A stretch of 64,000 nucleotides of DNA from Pyricularia pennisetigena (Eukaryota > Ascomycota > Sordariomycetes > Magnaporthales > Pyriculariaceae): positions 3,550,580-3,614,579 of the forward strand of contig NC_043743.1 in assembly GCF_004337985.1 (NCBI RefSeq), written 5' to 3'. The notes below the pieces were generated by a model, which did not search any database, was not told where the DNA came from, and saw only the letters and a program-made list of their open reading frames with translations. Shown piece by piece: positions 10,031 through 21,349 of the stretch. Each line of letters begins with the position of its first letter. Within the stretch, counting starts at the first letter, position 1. Made by a program: the position numbers and the translations under genes.

Positions 10031-13000
10031 ATGACCACCTACGTATATCCCAACACCTTCAATTCGTTGACCTCCCAGCTCGGTGTGAGCGTCGGAACCG
10101 GGGCCGCAGGAGCCATCACTTCGGCCAACGACGAAGCCACCACCTCATCAAAATCTGCCAAGGACGCCAGCTTTGCGAGCTTTATTTGTCACACTGCCTA
10201 CCTCGAGACGCAGCTGCAGAAGGGCGACCAATCTGCCTTCTTTGCAGGCGGTGGAAAACAGATTGTCAATCGGAAGAGGATTGGAGAGGGCGCCTCGTTC
10301 CTGGTCGACCGGGGCGAATTGCAAGGCAACAACAACAACAACAACAACAACACCGAGACAAACAACAGCCAGGGTCCCAAGTACGTTGCGCTCAAGACGG
10401 CCAAAGAGCCCACTGCCGACGACGAAAACAGAGGACGATGGCGCGACATCCTGTTCGAGATACGTGCCCTGCTGCACGAGCCCCTCCGCTACCACCCCAA
10501 CATTGCCCACCTCCTCGACATCCGCTGGGACGGCGGCGGCGAGACGGGCTCTCCCTTCCCGACGCTCGTGGTCGAATATGCCGAGTTTGGGACTCTGCTC
10601 AGCCTGCAGAGGTCACACGCCCAGGAGCCCCTCCCGTTCTCTATCAAACAAAAGCTCTGCTACGACGTCGGCAGAGGCCTGTCGATACTCCACGCGTGCG
10701 GCATCGTTCACGGCGACCTGAAGCACGAGAACGTGCTCATCTTTGCGAACCGCTACCAGAGCCCGCCCGGCCAGCCCTACACGGCCAAGCTGGCTGATTT
10801 CGGCGGGACGGTGATGGACATGGTGGACGACGAAGGGCGCGAGCTGCAGGGCCACCGGATGCGCGCGCACACCTTTCCCTTTGAGGCGCCCGAGGTCGGC
10901 AGGCAGCTCTCCACCGACGGGGCCAAGAAGACGGACGCCTACTCGTACGGCATGCTCATCTGGCGCTGCATGCTCGACTGCGCCGACATGTTCCTCCTGA
11001 GCGGCCTGCAGCTGCCCAGGGGCCGACCCGAGGAGGCAGAGATGGAGAGGTTGAACGAGTACAAGCGGTCGGACCAGGTGCTCGAGTGGGCCCTGTCCAC
11101 CGTCTCAGAGTACTTTCTCAGAAGGAGAATCCCGGCTTCGAGCTTGCAACTGGTCATGGCGGCCCTCATGTTCACCCTCCGCGGGGCCCCGGAGCAGCGG
11201 GCTTTGGATCGGGCGCAGGCACGCATGAGGGGCATGACGGCGAACCTGGGCTTTACTTATACTCTGGTCAAGGACGAAGCCAACAGGAGGACGGCTGAGA
11301 ATCAACGGTACAGGACTCCCGGCAGCCATGGGATGACGGTAGACACGGTGGGTTATGGACTTGGACGCTTGGGTGACGAGTATGACGCGCAGAACAACAT
11401 GCCCGGTTACCGCCCCGACTTGCCTCATCCTGAAAGAGGCGGGTTCCATTTTGACCCCCTGGCCCTGCGCAGGCTGCTCGACTGGGATCAACAAACGGCC
11501 ATGCTGGACGAGTTCAAGGCCGCCGCCCAAGGGGGAGCCCAGGCAACAGCAACGAGCCTGCAGCCCTGGACGGCCGCCTTCTTTCTGTATCAGTGCTACA
11601 TTGTCGGCTTCGGCACCCACTTCAATGCAGAAGAGGCCTGCAGATGGCTGTCCAAGGCAGCCGACCCTCCCGAGGAAATTGCTGGTGTAGACTACCTGGC
11701 GCGAGCATGGCTCACGCGCGTATACTCGGCGCTCGGCGTCGACATCCCGCTCAGCCCTGCAGAGCAAAAGGAAAACCTCTGGTGGAGCGTCGTCCGAGGT
11801 CACCGGCTGTGCTCTGCCGATCTGCGCTCCCTCGCCATGCAGTACCCGCAAGAAGCAGCTCGCCAAGACTGGCTGGGGTCTCTAGAAGAGGCCGAGTGGA
11901 ACTTTAAAACGAGAACCGGCGCAACCGGCATGCCATTTTTCATCCGACGGAAGTTATCGCGAGCCTGGTCCGTCGATGGAGACATGGCGGCGCTCGACAA
12001 TGAAATCAAGTTGGAGCTGGGTGACCAGTACGACTCCTGCGTCAGACAAGCAGCAGCAGGCGAGAACGGCCAAGAGGCCGGGGACAAGGAGGAGAAGCGC
12101 TTCGACAAGATCTACGTCAACCACAAAGGCCACGGTCTCCTCCACCTCGCGGCGGCGTACGGATCCGAGACTGCGCTGCGCCACATGCTCGACAAGTACG
12201 ACTGCAGCATCGACCTGCGAAACCAGTCCCACAGCGAGACGCCGCTCCTCTGCGCAGTCAAGGCCGGAAATCCACCGTGCGTCGAGCTTCTCCTAGACCG
12301 AGGCGCCCTGCCGGACGGCCACAAGCCCGGGAGCGAGGCCCTGGTGGAGGAAACCCCGCTGCACTGGCTGTCGAGCTTCGGTGAGAGCAGGGACGAGGAG
12401 GAATACATGCATCGCTTGATCGACAGGCTGCAAGCCGCCGGGGCGGACATCGAAAAGGTCACGGGCGGCGGGAGACCAGAGGTCAGGGGCATCATTGCAG
12501 ATTGGGAAAACAGTCTAGGCATCCCCCTCACGCCCCTCGGCCGTGCAGTGCTGCACCAGAGCCACGCTGCTGTTCGAAGGCTCCTGGCACACGGCGCCGA
12601 CCCTCTCGGCAGAAGCAGCAAGACGGCGGCCAGGTCGCCGCTGGAGCTGGCTGCTGTGTTGACGCTGCCGGACATGCTCGAGCTTCTTCTCAAGGCCGTC
12701 GACGAGCGCGACCTGGATGACGATGTTGACAAGCCCGTCGTCTGGGACGAGAACGAAATGCTGGAGGCGGCGCACAGCGGTGCCGTCACGGGCTACGATC
12801 CCCTGACTCTCCAGAGCAGGCTCGTGCGTTGCGGATCCAACTACAAGGTCTGGCTTCGACGGACGCTGCAGATCCTGCGAGATCGAAGGCGCCACCAGGA
12901 CGCCGCCGCAGGAAAGGCTGTCGTTGCAGACTCGAGCGGTGGTGCGAGCCTCTGCCGGGAAATCAAGCTGGGAAATGTAGACATTGTCGAGGCGCTCCTC

Positions 13001-14063
13001 AACCTCGGCCATCCGGTAGAAGGCACGCCAGGTTCGAGGCCCATAGAGGCTGCCGTCCTGTCAAACAACGGCATCGCCTACGACATGCTCACCACGAAGC
13101 TTTCTCCACTGAGCTTCCCGGAGAATCAAAACAACACTCTACTGCAGCTGTTTGCATCCAGGCCAAGAACAGCACCGCGCGACACCGCCATCGCCGAACA
13201 TCTCATCGCCAGCGGCGTTTCCGTTGCGCCCCATCCTCAAAGCAGTCTTCCTGGAGCCCTGAGCCTTGCCATCTACAGGCGGTATTTCGACCTCGCAGAT
13301 CTGCTCATCGCACACGGCGCCGGACCAGAGCTGAACTCTTACTACACCCCGCCGGGCGCCGCCGACACGAACCAAGTCTCTCTGCTGGGGGTGCTCCTGA
13401 GACAGCATAACTTTGCAACCCTGGATTCCATCTCGTACCTGACACGCATCCACGGCGCCGGCAAAGTCAGCCTCAGCCCGCTGGCCGACCGGACCCGCAA
13501 CACGAGCGCCCTCCACATGCTGTGCCTGCAGCCGGCGGAGGAATGGAACAGCCACTCGCAGATCTCGGACTGCATAGTCCAGAAGATCATCGAGATGTTC
13601 CCAGACGGGGCGAGCCTGGGAGAGCACGCGGTGCACCCGGAGCTCGGCAGCCCGCTCAAGGCCGCCGTCGCCGCCGCCAACGCGCCCATGGTCGCCGCGC
13701 TGCTGGACTCGGACCACGTCGCCGACGTCGACACGCCCGAGCTGCCCGACCGCCTCAGCCCCCGCGTCCTGGCCGTCCGGCTCGCCCAGCGCTCCATGAC
13801 CGACTTCGAAGCCGCCCTGGCCGCCTCCAGGGCCCCGCCCGCCCAGGCCCTGGACGCCCTGAAGCAAAGGTTCGACATCGCCGGCATGCTCGCCGTGCCG
13901 CCGGACCAGACCCCGCCCGACGCGCCCGCCGACGTCGTCTTCCGGCACCCGATCGAGTACGACGCCAAGCTGCGGCGCTACGAACTCGAGCTGGCGGCTA
14001 TCGGGGCCGCGAGGCCCGCCGACCTCCACCTGCCCATCCTCGAGATGCGGTCGCTGGGCCTGG

Positions 14064-14099
<36 letters not shown>

Positions 14100-14380
14100 C
14101 TGGGGTTTCGGGTGGGGTGAACGACGGCGGCGGCAGCAGCAACAACAACAATAACAACGCGGCCAGGGACCCGAACCTGCCCGTCGATCTGTCCGTGCTG
14201 ACAGAGGAGCAGCCGACCGGGTGGCACGAGGGCGTCGAGATGACCCATCTCATGGCCCTCAGGGTCTTTCTCAAGTCTTTCCGCGGCTCCGAGTCTGGCG
14301 GGCTGGGGATCGGCGGGATCAACGCGCTGATGAACCAGACTTATAATGCGACCGGGGCTGGCGCTGCGGAGGGAAATTGA
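10031..14380 (+). CDS. Protein kinase with C-terminal ankyrin repeats
   Basis: A single-exon gene coding 1449 residues. The N-terminal kinase domain spans about 80-330 and keeps the active-site elements: glycine loop GEGASF (85-90), VALK lysine 122, HGDLKHENV with catalytic Asp 229, DFG 256-258 and an APE motif at 286-288. The middle (about 480-600) has Sel1-like helical sequence (EEACRWLSKAADPP). From about 695 to 1230 are ankyrin-type repeats (GLLHLAAAYGSE, TPLLCAVKAGNPPCVELLLDRGA). Asn runs at about 100-107 and 1370 and a run of ten Gln near 1348 are encoded by triplet repeats. It lies divergent to a HeLo-domain pseudokinase, suggesting a signalling pair in which this protein is the active enzyme and the ankyrins sense a partner; that is inference. 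Kinase-ankyrin fusions are common in Pezizomycotina and mostly uncharacterised. Confidence 0.85.
10328..10350 (+). repeat. (AAC)n triplet repeat coding poly-Asn
   Basis: In-frame run inside the kinase domain, between the glycine loop and the catalytic lysine. It gives about eight Asn in a row. Confidence 0.85.
14069..14098 (+). repeat. (CAG)10 triplet repeat coding poly-Gln
   Basis: Ten consecutive CAG codons near the C terminus of the kinase-ankyrin protein, followed about 40 bases later by an AAC/AAT run coding Asn. Likely variable in length between strains. Confidence 0.9.
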
Positions 14381-14831
14381 TTTGTGGGAGGGGGGCTGGT
14401 TTGCTGTGAGAGGGTTGGAAGGAGGGACATGGAAGTCTTTGTAACAGAGAAGCCCTGTCCTAATTTTCATACAATATCTTTTTTTTTTCTTCATATCATT
14501 GCCAGTTTACTTTGTAGGAAGCACCGTGTTCGACAAAAAAAAAGGCACTCACTGTGGCTTTTGCCGATATGGCCAGGATTCGGATGCCATATGCCACAAA
14601 TACTGGATTTTGTACTGCGGTCGGTTTACATTTGTTGAGGGGACACGAGTCTTGTTTTCACAGAATAGCTCTCTTAATTCGGCCTGCTAAACAATTTTTG
14701 CCTAGCTGGATATAACTGCGAGGTACAACGTCTCAAACGATCAAGAGCGCCTCTCTTTATGCTTAACCTATCATTCCCATGACAAGCGACTTCGCCATGT
14801 GTTCCACACAATCCCGGATTCAGCTCCCCCT
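14381..14831. other. Convergent 3' intergenic region
   Basis: It lies between the stop of the plus-strand kinase-ankyrin gene and the stop of the minus-strand nucleoside hydrolase. There are T-rich stretches (14479-14490) and an A run near 14537 but no gene; it presumably contains both 3' UTRs. Confidence 0.55.
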
Positions 14832-15984
14832 TCACAGATCCAACTTGCTCCGGCGAGTAACAGACGTCGCCGACGTATTAGCACCAGAAAACCGCAGAGC
14901 AGCCTCGAGATACAGACGGTCAAGCTCGGCCGCCGCCGTCTCGTTGCTGACCTTGAGCCTGAGCCAGCGCTGGTTCGTCACCGACGCGTCGTCGACCCAG
15001 TCGTTGGAGCCGTCCGTGGCGTTGACGCGGTTGTAGCCGCCCTTGTCGTTGGCAAACTCAAACAGGTCACCCAGCCCGTGTATGGCGTACATGATGGTCA
15101 GCGGATCCCACGACTCGCGGGCCGTGAGGCGGTGCGTGTAGTACGAGTACGCCGCGCGCACGGGGTCCGACGCCGGGCCCTTTTCCATGAGCGACATGCC
15201 CGACAGGACGTGCTCGCCAACCTCGGAGCCGCAGTAGACGACCTTTGGGCTGCCCGGCGCCGACAGGCTGCCGATGACGTGGGCCGTGTGGGCCGGGTCG
15301 TCGCCGAAAAAGTTGAACTCGCGGCCCGACGGAAAGTTGCCGCCCATGATGACCAGCTCGGAAACCTTGGCGCGGAGCAGCTCCTCCCCGGACAGCGGGG
15401 AGTGCTCGTCGGGCGAGGTGGCGTTGAGCAGGGCAGACAGGTTCGCCAGGAAGCCGATCGAGGCGATGGTCACGCTGCCGTCGTCGGCCGACGCCAGGAG
15501 CTGGCGGTACAGCTTGACGGGGTCCAGAGCATCCTCGGCGCGGCCCCAGGTCAGGGTGCCGCCCGGGTAGTGATAGGCGACCTTGCTGGTGAACTCGCCC
15601 ATGGAGTAGAAGAAGGCGTCGAAGAAGGACTCGTTGGTCAGCGGCCTGCGGGCGCCGATTGGGACGGCAGGGTGGCCGTAGTGGGCCAGGATTGCTGAGG
15701 CCGCGAGCGAGGAGTACGACGAGCGGGCGTTGATGTTGACGCCGAGAATGTTGACGTCTGGCGATGCCGCCGCTAGGAGAAGGGCCCCGGTATCACTTTT
15801 AGGATCACGTTAGATGGAGGTCACCACGTATGAAGTCGTTTCAGGGCTTGTTTGGGGAAACTCACTCGCAGTCACTGTGGATATCCGTGTCGATAATCAG
15901 GTTCCGCCGAGCTGCGCAAACTCTGGGGAGCAGGTATGCGGCAACGATGGCCGACCTGGCCAGGACTCGAGACAAGCAGAGCAT
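14832..15984 (-). CDS. Secreted inosine/uridine-type nucleoside hydrolase
   Basis: Hydrolyses the N-glycosidic bond of nucleosides to ribose and free base, by family. Exon 1 is 15984-15866 and exon 2 15795-14832, joined by a 70-base intron with GTGAGT donor and CTAAC branch point, giving 360 residues. The splice rebuilds the diagnostic calcium/ribose-binding motif as IIDTDIHSDC-DDTGALLL; without the intron the N-terminal half of the motif is lost, so the gene model is well supported. The first 24 residues (MLCLSRVLARSAIVAAYLLP...CA) read as a signal peptide, so the enzyme is probably extracellular or vacuolar. Other family segments are ASIGFLANLSALL, VIMGGNFPSGREFNFFGDDPAH and WDPLTIMYA. It is transcribed away from the retroelement, whose LTR lies about 560 bases upstream of the start. 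Substrate preference is unknown. Confidence 0.88.
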
Positions 15985-16536
15985 GATGCGGAACACTTTT
16001 GTTGACTATCTGAACTTGCGATGGTTCCAATCCTCAACGAGCGCTGACAGGATGCATCCGAGTCCCAGACATAACTTGTCCATGTCAGCTGGCGGAATGG
16101 ATCCGCACATCATTTTCATTTCGCAGACGACCTCCGATCTGGTGTCGGGGCTGAATGGGTTCCCGCCGTGGTTGCCATGTAGTATTTTTCCCCGCAATGT
16201 TATCAGCCGTAATCCACACTGAAGGAGGAGTAAACACAGGCGCCGTGGACCTTTGCTGCTGCTGGTGCAGATAGGCGGGCGACTAATCAAGATGTCGAGA
16301 TAACACATGGACAATTTCACCAAGGCAACACACTCCTTATTGTTTGGATTGATTAGATAGAGGCCCTGGTTTCTGAAGAGCCCGGAAGTGCTCGATGCTG
16401 TAGCTCAATTTACCTCCATTTCTGCCCTTAAATTCTCCTTGTCCATTCTACCAATGGTGGGGCATTTGGCATTAGTGCAGGTGAGCTCCGTGAGAGACCT
16501 CCACTGACTCCCACCCCACCTCCCAACTCCCAATCA
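15985..16536. promoter_or_regulatory. Upstream region of the nucleoside hydrolase
   Basis: Ordinary-composition sequence between the hydrolase ATG and the retroelement target site. No coding frame is convincing. It must contain the hydrolase promoter, and before insertion of the element it adjoined the sequence now at 24635-25178. Confidence 0.5.
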
Positions 16537-16541
16537 GCACT
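16537..16541. repeat. Target site duplication GCACT, left copy
   Basis: Five bases directly before the left LTR, matched by GCACT at 24630-24634 directly after the right LTR. Five bases is the usual duplication for Ty1/Copia integrases. Confidence 0.9.
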
Positions 16542-16707
16542 TGACGCACACGAACGTACACGTGCAGTCTGCATGAGTGGTAGGAGAGCCATGTCTTCAG
16601 GTAGGGTGCGCTATCTAGGCTAACGAGCGTGGCAGCGCTTTTATAGTGTGCACAACGCTAACTAAACTCATCTGGTCATATGATACCAAAATCTATTTAC
16701 TGCAATA
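16542..16707 (-). repeat. Left LTR (3' LTR of the element)
   Basis: 166 bp, aligned without gaps to 24464-24629. It starts TGACGC and ends GCAATA, where the other copy ends GCAACA. Compared with the right LTR it carries A or T at nine sites, all within its last 63 bases, which face the element interior; its outer half is unmutated. Confidence 0.95.
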
Positions 16708-16717
16708 CACCCCCCAA
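16708..16717 (-). other. Polypurine tract beside the 3' LTR
   Basis: On the minus strand TTGGGGGGTG directly precedes the 3' LTR, the expected place of the plus-strand primer. Identification is by position and composition only. Confidence 0.6.
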
Positions 16718-16822
16718 TTAATTTTACGTTAATAAGCAGAATCAACTGTCTACATAATTATATATAACCTTTACGGCCAATATTTATATATATTTATTTA
16801 CGTAAATAAAGGAAATATATAA

Positions 16823-18787
16823 TGCTAATAAGCGGTAGCGGTGCAACGCGCGCCGCAAACGAGTTTTACCAGCCTTTAGCGCTTCCTATTATATTTAACG
16901 CAGGCGGTAAACCCTTTTTAATGGCGATAAATCCGTAATATTATACCCCCTATTATATTAATAACGATAATAATTTATAATAAAATTGGTAAACGTACGG
17001 CGATTATATATTTCGTTCGTTTTTTTAAATCCGAATTTTAATTTTAAATTTTACTTTATACCCAAATACCCAATTCGTAAATAATCGTTTACGCCCTGTA
17101 ATTTGCGTTTAACGATTTGCGCGCCTATTAACGTCGATATTAGTACCAGCAATAATAATAATAATAATAAAAATAGGTTTTTTTCCGTTTATTTTGGCGG
17201 GTTAAACTGCGCGTAAACCGCGTTGTGCGTTAAATACCGGTTGGGCGCTGGTTAACGGGTATAATATAATGTTTTTTTTTATTTTTATTAACGGGAATCG
17301 ATTTGGTCGCGCCGAAAAACGCGTATAATTGTAAATCCTTACCCGCGTTTTAACGAATTTCCGAACGTACGATTTAATTAACGCGTTCCTTATATATATA
17401 TAAACGAATTAACGCCGCCGAAACGCTGCAATTGCAACGCGTTTTTCAATTTTCCCAACGGGAAATTAAAAACCAACGGGTATAATTTATATTGTAATTT
17501 GTTTTATAATATTAAATTAACGGTAAAATATAGGCCTTTTTTACCGTCGCTACCGGCGCCGCCCTTATTTTTGCGGTTACCGATATAACCCCCGCCGCTA
17601 TTCCCGCCGAAACGGTAATTTCCGAGGCGCAAACCGAAAAAATTATTACCGAAATACTAATGGTTAGGGGTTTTACCGACCTTGCGCCCGCCCCCGCTAC
17701 TATTTTTACCGTTACCGAACCCGCCCCCGCTGCTACTTTTACCGTTACCGAACCCGCCCCCGCGTTTACCCAGGTCGCCGCCCTTAAAACCGTTTCCGGG
17801 CGTATTAAAAACGCGCGCGGCGTTAAAAATACCGTAAATTATTCCCAAACCGTATTTAAAAGCGTGGGGTAATATTAATTATATATATAAAGGCCGAAAA
17901 GTATAAAAAGGAGGAGGAGGGAAAAAACCGAGGAGGAGGAGGAGGATAAAAAGGATAGCGATAACCGCCCCGTCCGTTCCGTAAATATTTCCTTTATTTT
18001 AAAACGTTTATTTATAAATAACGTAAATTAACGTATATAATATAATTGCGTCGTTTTCGCCCCCGTCGTATACGCCCAAACGATTTTATAAATCGCCCGG
18101 TATTATATTTCGGGTATACGAAAACGTATTTATCCGGAATTTTGACCGGTTTATGCGTTAATTAACCCGGCGTGCGTTCCCGTGCGCGGGGAACGCGTTT
18201 ACCGCGTTGCTGGAATTACCGAAACGGGTATATTTGCTTTTTTTTCCCAATTAAGGGATTTTTTAAACGCGCCGCGCGCGACCTGGGCCAGGCGTTTTTT
18301 ATATCGCCGCGTACCCCCGTTAAAAAGGTTTAATTTTTTCGGAACGTGGTTACGTACCATTTCCGGGATTAAACCGAATCCTAAACGAAAAAATTAGCAA
18401 TTTTTTAAACGAAAAATATTTTTGCGTTAAAACCCGTAAAAAAGGTTTTTGGTATTTTTTCTGCGCCGTAAAACGTAAAGGAGGCGCTATTTCGTGGTAC
18501 CCAAATGGGATCGGGGTTAATTATTATAAATGGCGTACCGGTAATGGTGGGTGCGATTTTTAATAATTAATTTATTACGGGCATTTATTTCGTATTATTT
18601 TTTGGCGGCGCTGGCGCCGGTTATTAGGTTCTTTTATGGGTGGGCTTCGGCCTTAAATATTCGTTATTTTATGTGTTCGTTGCCTTTTGTCGTTGTTTTT
18701 GTTTTTTTTTTTTTTTTTTTTTTTAATAGGTTTAATACGCGTTGTTTAATACTATGCTCCTTACCGTGCTTCCGAACTCCCTTTTAA
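16823..18787 (+). pseudogene. Unassigned RIPed segment, possible decayed plus-strand frame
   Basis: Lies between RNase H and the 3' LTR and matches no retrotransposon domain I know. The plus-strand frame containing 17534-17869, 18182-18397 and 18551-18787 is open for 112, 72 and 79 codons. Between these blocks most stops are TAA, consistent with CAA changed by RIP. It shows pyrimidine-ending codons, an Ala-Pro-Thr-Val repeat, an acidic Glu run (near 17928-17946) and a hydrophobic end. Stop density is clearly below chance only from about 17534 on; upstream it is not, apart from a TAA run near 17152 that could be a former poly-Gln. Part of the GC-rich block is also open on the minus strand. It might be an antisense accessory gene, a nested insertion or chance. 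Confidence 0.3.
17687..17764. repeat. 33-bp tandem repeat, about 2.3 copies
   Basis: Units at 17687-17719 and 17720-17752 with a partial third unit; each begins CCCGCCCCCGCT and ends ACCGTTACCGAA. The units differ at only a few bases and stay GC-rich inside an otherwise TA-rich RIPed element. Confidence 0.85.
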
Positions 18788-18959
18788 ATTTTGCTAAACG
18801 TTATAAAGGTTTAAAAATGCCTTAAAATGCTCGAATTTAGGGATCGATAGCGATTTGGTAAATCCGTTTGCAGGTATAAGCTTTATTTTTAGGTAAATAA
18901 CGTGGAAGCTTTTTTTAACGTGCTCCTATTTAAACTATATATTTTATATATTTATATAA

Positions 18960-19300
18960 CGCAGGTTAATATTAATACGAAAATTTTTATTAACGATTAA
19001 GCGAATCGTTTGTTTATTATCGCAATATAAATTCCAGGGTTAGCCTAAATTTAGTTGTATTTCCTTAAAAATCCGTTTTAAAGCCATAATTTTTTTGGCC
19101 GCTTTCGATAATACGTGTAATTTTACTTTTATTATAAACGTTATTACCGTGGTTTATTTTACCGCCTTCCAGTTAATAGTTTTTCCGAATAATGTTATTA
19201 CGTATCCTTTTAAAAACCTTTTCGTATTTAAATCGTCGCCGAAAAATGCGTTATTTGCGAATACAAAATGCTAATTTTAGTCGCTCGCTCCGTATTTAAT
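18960..19300 (-). pseudogene. RNase H domain remnant (Copia pol)
   Basis: Directly downstream of the RT block on the minus strand, in the frame continuing past the stop at about 19277. The Copia RNase H pattern is legible through several TAA/TAG stops: KYGASD at the end of the RT connection, then FGDDLNTKRF, GYVIMLFG, and a late CDNKQTI-like segment. Stops replace Gln/Trp codons as RIP would produce. Inactive. Confidence 0.7.
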
Positions 19301-20340
19301 TCCTAAAAACTTCGTACTATATAAATAAAATAATATTTTTTTGGTTAAACGTTTGTAAAAAGGATTAAAATTGGTAAAAAATTTAAAAAATATTAATACT
19401 GCGTGCGCAACGTCCGGTTTAAATATAATTGCGGTATATAAAATAAATTTTACCATTTCCTGGTAGGTTTTAATTTCGTTTGGAGTTGCGGTTTTTTCGT
19501 ATTTTATTATAAAACTTTTTAGTAATGGCGTTGGCGGGTATTTTAAATTTTTTGTAAATTTAAAACGCATAGCGATTTTTTCGATATACGAATTGTATAA
19601 TAAAATCGCTATGCGTCGCTTTTTATTTCGCAATACGCGCATCCTAAAAAACCAGGAGAGTTGCCCCTCCCGTAATTCGTATTTAACCTTTAGGCCGTCG
19701 ATAACCGTTTTACCGTTTTTGGCGTGTTTTTCGGTATATAACACGATTATATCGTTTACGAAAAAAATTACGATAATTTTATTTTATATAAATACGCATA
19801 TATATGGTTTATTACCAATTGGTTTAAATCCCAAATTTTGTAACGTTTTTAGGAGCTTTTCGTACCAAAATTTAGGTAATTCTTTTATACCGTAAAACGT
19901 TTTTCGTAATTTAAATACAATATTTTTTTTCCCAAACCCTTTTAGTGCGGTGCAAAATATTGGTTTATTTATATTAAACGTTGCGTTAAGGAAAACGTTA
20001 TTTATATCGATTTGGATCGTTTTAAGGTCGAAATACGCCATTAAAACTAATATTAACTTGAAATTGCGTGTTACCAATATCGCCGCGTAAATATTTTCAA
20101 ACGTATTGGGCGTTTGTTAATTATTTTTTACTACGAACCGTGTTTTATAACGCTCAAAATAACCGTTTTTGTCGAATTTATACGTAAATACCCATATAAG
20201 CGGTACGGGTTTTGTGGTATAGTTCGACCGAGGGGTTATTTCCCATATCTTTTTTTTTTCGAAATTTATCCATTCCGTTTTCGCTGCTTTAAAAAACTGC
20301 TTTTTATCCGGGTGCGTTATAAACTTTTTCCAAATTTTAG
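19277..20340 (-). pseudogene. Reverse transcriptase remnant (Copia pol)
   Basis: Minus-strand frames 20077-19784 and 19744-19277 carry a Copia RT. Legible segments are AYFDLKTIQIDINNVFLN (normally DVNNAFLNA), FKLRKTFYGIKELPKFWYEKL (normally LRKALYGLKQSPRLWY) and the connection AIIFKPDVAHAV. Upstream, through stops, YKFDKNGYF and RYKTRFVVK-like sequence marks the RT start. The catalytic YVDD segment falls at the break between the two frames and is destroyed. Not functional. Confidence 0.85.
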
Positions 20341-21349
20341 GCGCAAATATAAGGTCGTTTTGATACGGTTTAACCTTTTTATCCGGTTTTTTCTATTATA
20401 TTACCGCCGCGATAATTTCGTACAATATTTTGTAATTATAATTACCGTTTTCCAACGTATTTTATTAATTAGGTAAGAACGTTAATAAAAACGTTAACCA
20501 TAATTGAAAACCTGGAACGAATATCCGGTTTTCGGTATATATTTATTTTAAATAAATATTATTATTTCCGTATACTACGTTTTTTCCCTTTGGGATAATC
20601 GCGTTTGCAAAACTCGTATTATTGCTATTACCCCCGCGCTTTCCACGGGTTATACTTTTTTTACCGCGTTGGCGTTATCCCTTCGTATTTATTTTTAAAA
20701 CCCTTATAATAGGTCGGGGCGTTTTTAAAAAACGTTTAAATTTTATTGTACGCGTTTAAACGCTGGTTTAAAATACCGGCGCGGGCGTAATATTTAAAAA
20801 TCGTACAAATATAATAATAATATTTATCGGGTTCGGTGGTTCGGATTGCGGTTCCGGTGTATTACCCCCGACGAAAAAACGGTTAAACGTAAAATATTTC
20901 CGCGCCGATTCGTTATTAATAACGATTAATCCCACCGCTCGGGTGTTTTTTACCAATTTCGGCGCACCCGGTTCCTTTACAGGGTCCGTGGGCGTACGCG
21001 GTAAAAATCCGTTACTATTTAATATACGTATACCGAATACGTAATTTTTTCCCGTTTTAAGCGTTATTGCACTATCCTCCAAAATTTTTAAATACGTTAA
21101 TATTATTAACGTATATTTTATTGGTTTATTAACCATTTATATCCCAGGCGGTTCCGGTTAATTAACCGTTTTACCTGGGATCGGTCCGCCCAAATTTTTA
21201 AAAATATCGCTTTTTGCGATTTGCTCGTGGAAATATATATTGCAGTATTTCGTAAATGTTTCCGCGCTCCGTTTTTATAATATTGGTACGTTATTTAACC
21301 CTTAATTAAAAATAGGAACGCCTGGATTAGGTGCGAATAATAATTTATT

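Noticed and set aside
13139..14494. 451-codon minus-strand frame antisense to the kinase-ankyrin gene
   Set aside because: Shadow frame created by third-position bias of the real gene on the opposite strand.
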